In this document: in pieces, positions 6,294-6,350 of the stretch
How the letters are laid out: every line of letters starts with the position of its first letter
How positions within the stretch are numbered: position 1 is the stretch's first letter
Origin: Deltaproteobacteria bacterium
GTDB taxonomy: Bacteria > Desulfobacterota > Syntrophia > Syntrophales > UBA2210
Assembly: GCA_019313735.1 (NCBI GenBank)
Contig: JAFDAR010000052.1
Location: 1 to 6,350, forward strand
Reading direction: 5' to 3'
DNA length: 6,350 bases
Translations under genes and position numbers: made by a program
The notes under the pieces: model-generated
Seen by the model: only the letters and a program-made list of their open reading frames with translations
What the model was told of the DNA's origin: nothing
The model's database searches: none

Positions 6294-6350
6294 ATGGATG
6301 AAATAAAATTCGGTTGCCTTACCTTCATACAGGGAATGAATGGGGGAAGA
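6294..6350 (+). CDS. Start of a divergent gene, possibly MBL-fold hydrolase, cut by window edge
   Basis: Nineteen codons are visible, starting MDEIKFGCLTF and ending GMNGGR, open to the edge. A well-spaced GGAG and a candidate promoter precede it, so a gene start is likely. The pattern of FG, a hydrophobic TFI stretch and then NGGR recalls the N-terminus of some metallo-beta-lactamase-fold hydrolases in delta-proteobacteria. This comes from memory of the family; the metal-binding HxHxDH motif would lie beyond the window, so the product is not established. Confidence 0.45.
   Translation, partial: MDEIKFGCLTFIQGMNGGR

Noticed and set aside
1..6350. CRISPR array, transposon ends, tRNA or rRNA genes
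   Set aside because: I saw no regularly spaced repeats, transposase-like product, terminal inverted repeats with target duplication, or tRNA/rRNA-like sequence.

Overview
The window shows a chromosomal region of a Gram-negative bacterium. A Desulfobacterota (delta-proteobacterial) or related anaerobe is my best guess. This rests on gene content (an S41 C-terminal processing protease followed by a YibQ/DUF610 deacetylase-like protein, and a TPR lipoprotein), frequent TTG starts and mixed A/T-G/C codon use. No rRNA or other phylogenetic marker is present, so this is inference.

Layout. Almost everything lies on the minus strand and reads from right to left as one probable transcription unit. 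A near-consensus sigma70-type promoter (6128-6156) and a strong ribosome site precede a 541-residue protein with two N-terminal LysM modules (4475-6100). Its stop overlaps the TTG start of a PP-loop ATPase (3501-4478) related to ThiI/MnmA tRNA thiolases, with a C-terminal segment resembling the NFACT-R RNA-binding domain. After a 135-base gap with a weak hairpin comes a secreted S41 protease (2079-3365). The next 227 bases contain a probable small gene of about 52 codons (1848-2006), whose TGA overlaps the TTG start of a membrane-anchored divergent polysaccharide deacetylase (904-1851). A TPR lipoprotein (794 to base 1) follows and runs off the left edge. At the right end a divergent plus-strand gene begins at 6294 with its own candidate promoter; only 19 codons are visible.

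How the genes fit together. Protease, deacetylase-like protein, LysM protein and TPR lipoprotein all point to the cell envelope. The S41 plus DUF610 pair often travels with an EnvC-type M23 peptidase; that gene is not in this window, and the upstream end of the unit is held by the LysM protein. The PP-loop enzyme, a probable tRNA sulfur-transfer protein, is the functional outlier, although its start is overlapped with the LysM gene.

I saw no mobile element, CRISPR array, tRNA, rRNA or recognisable riboswitch. The least explained items are the small gene at 1848-2006, the long C-terminal part of the LysM protein, and the two identical TTGA stop/start junctions.
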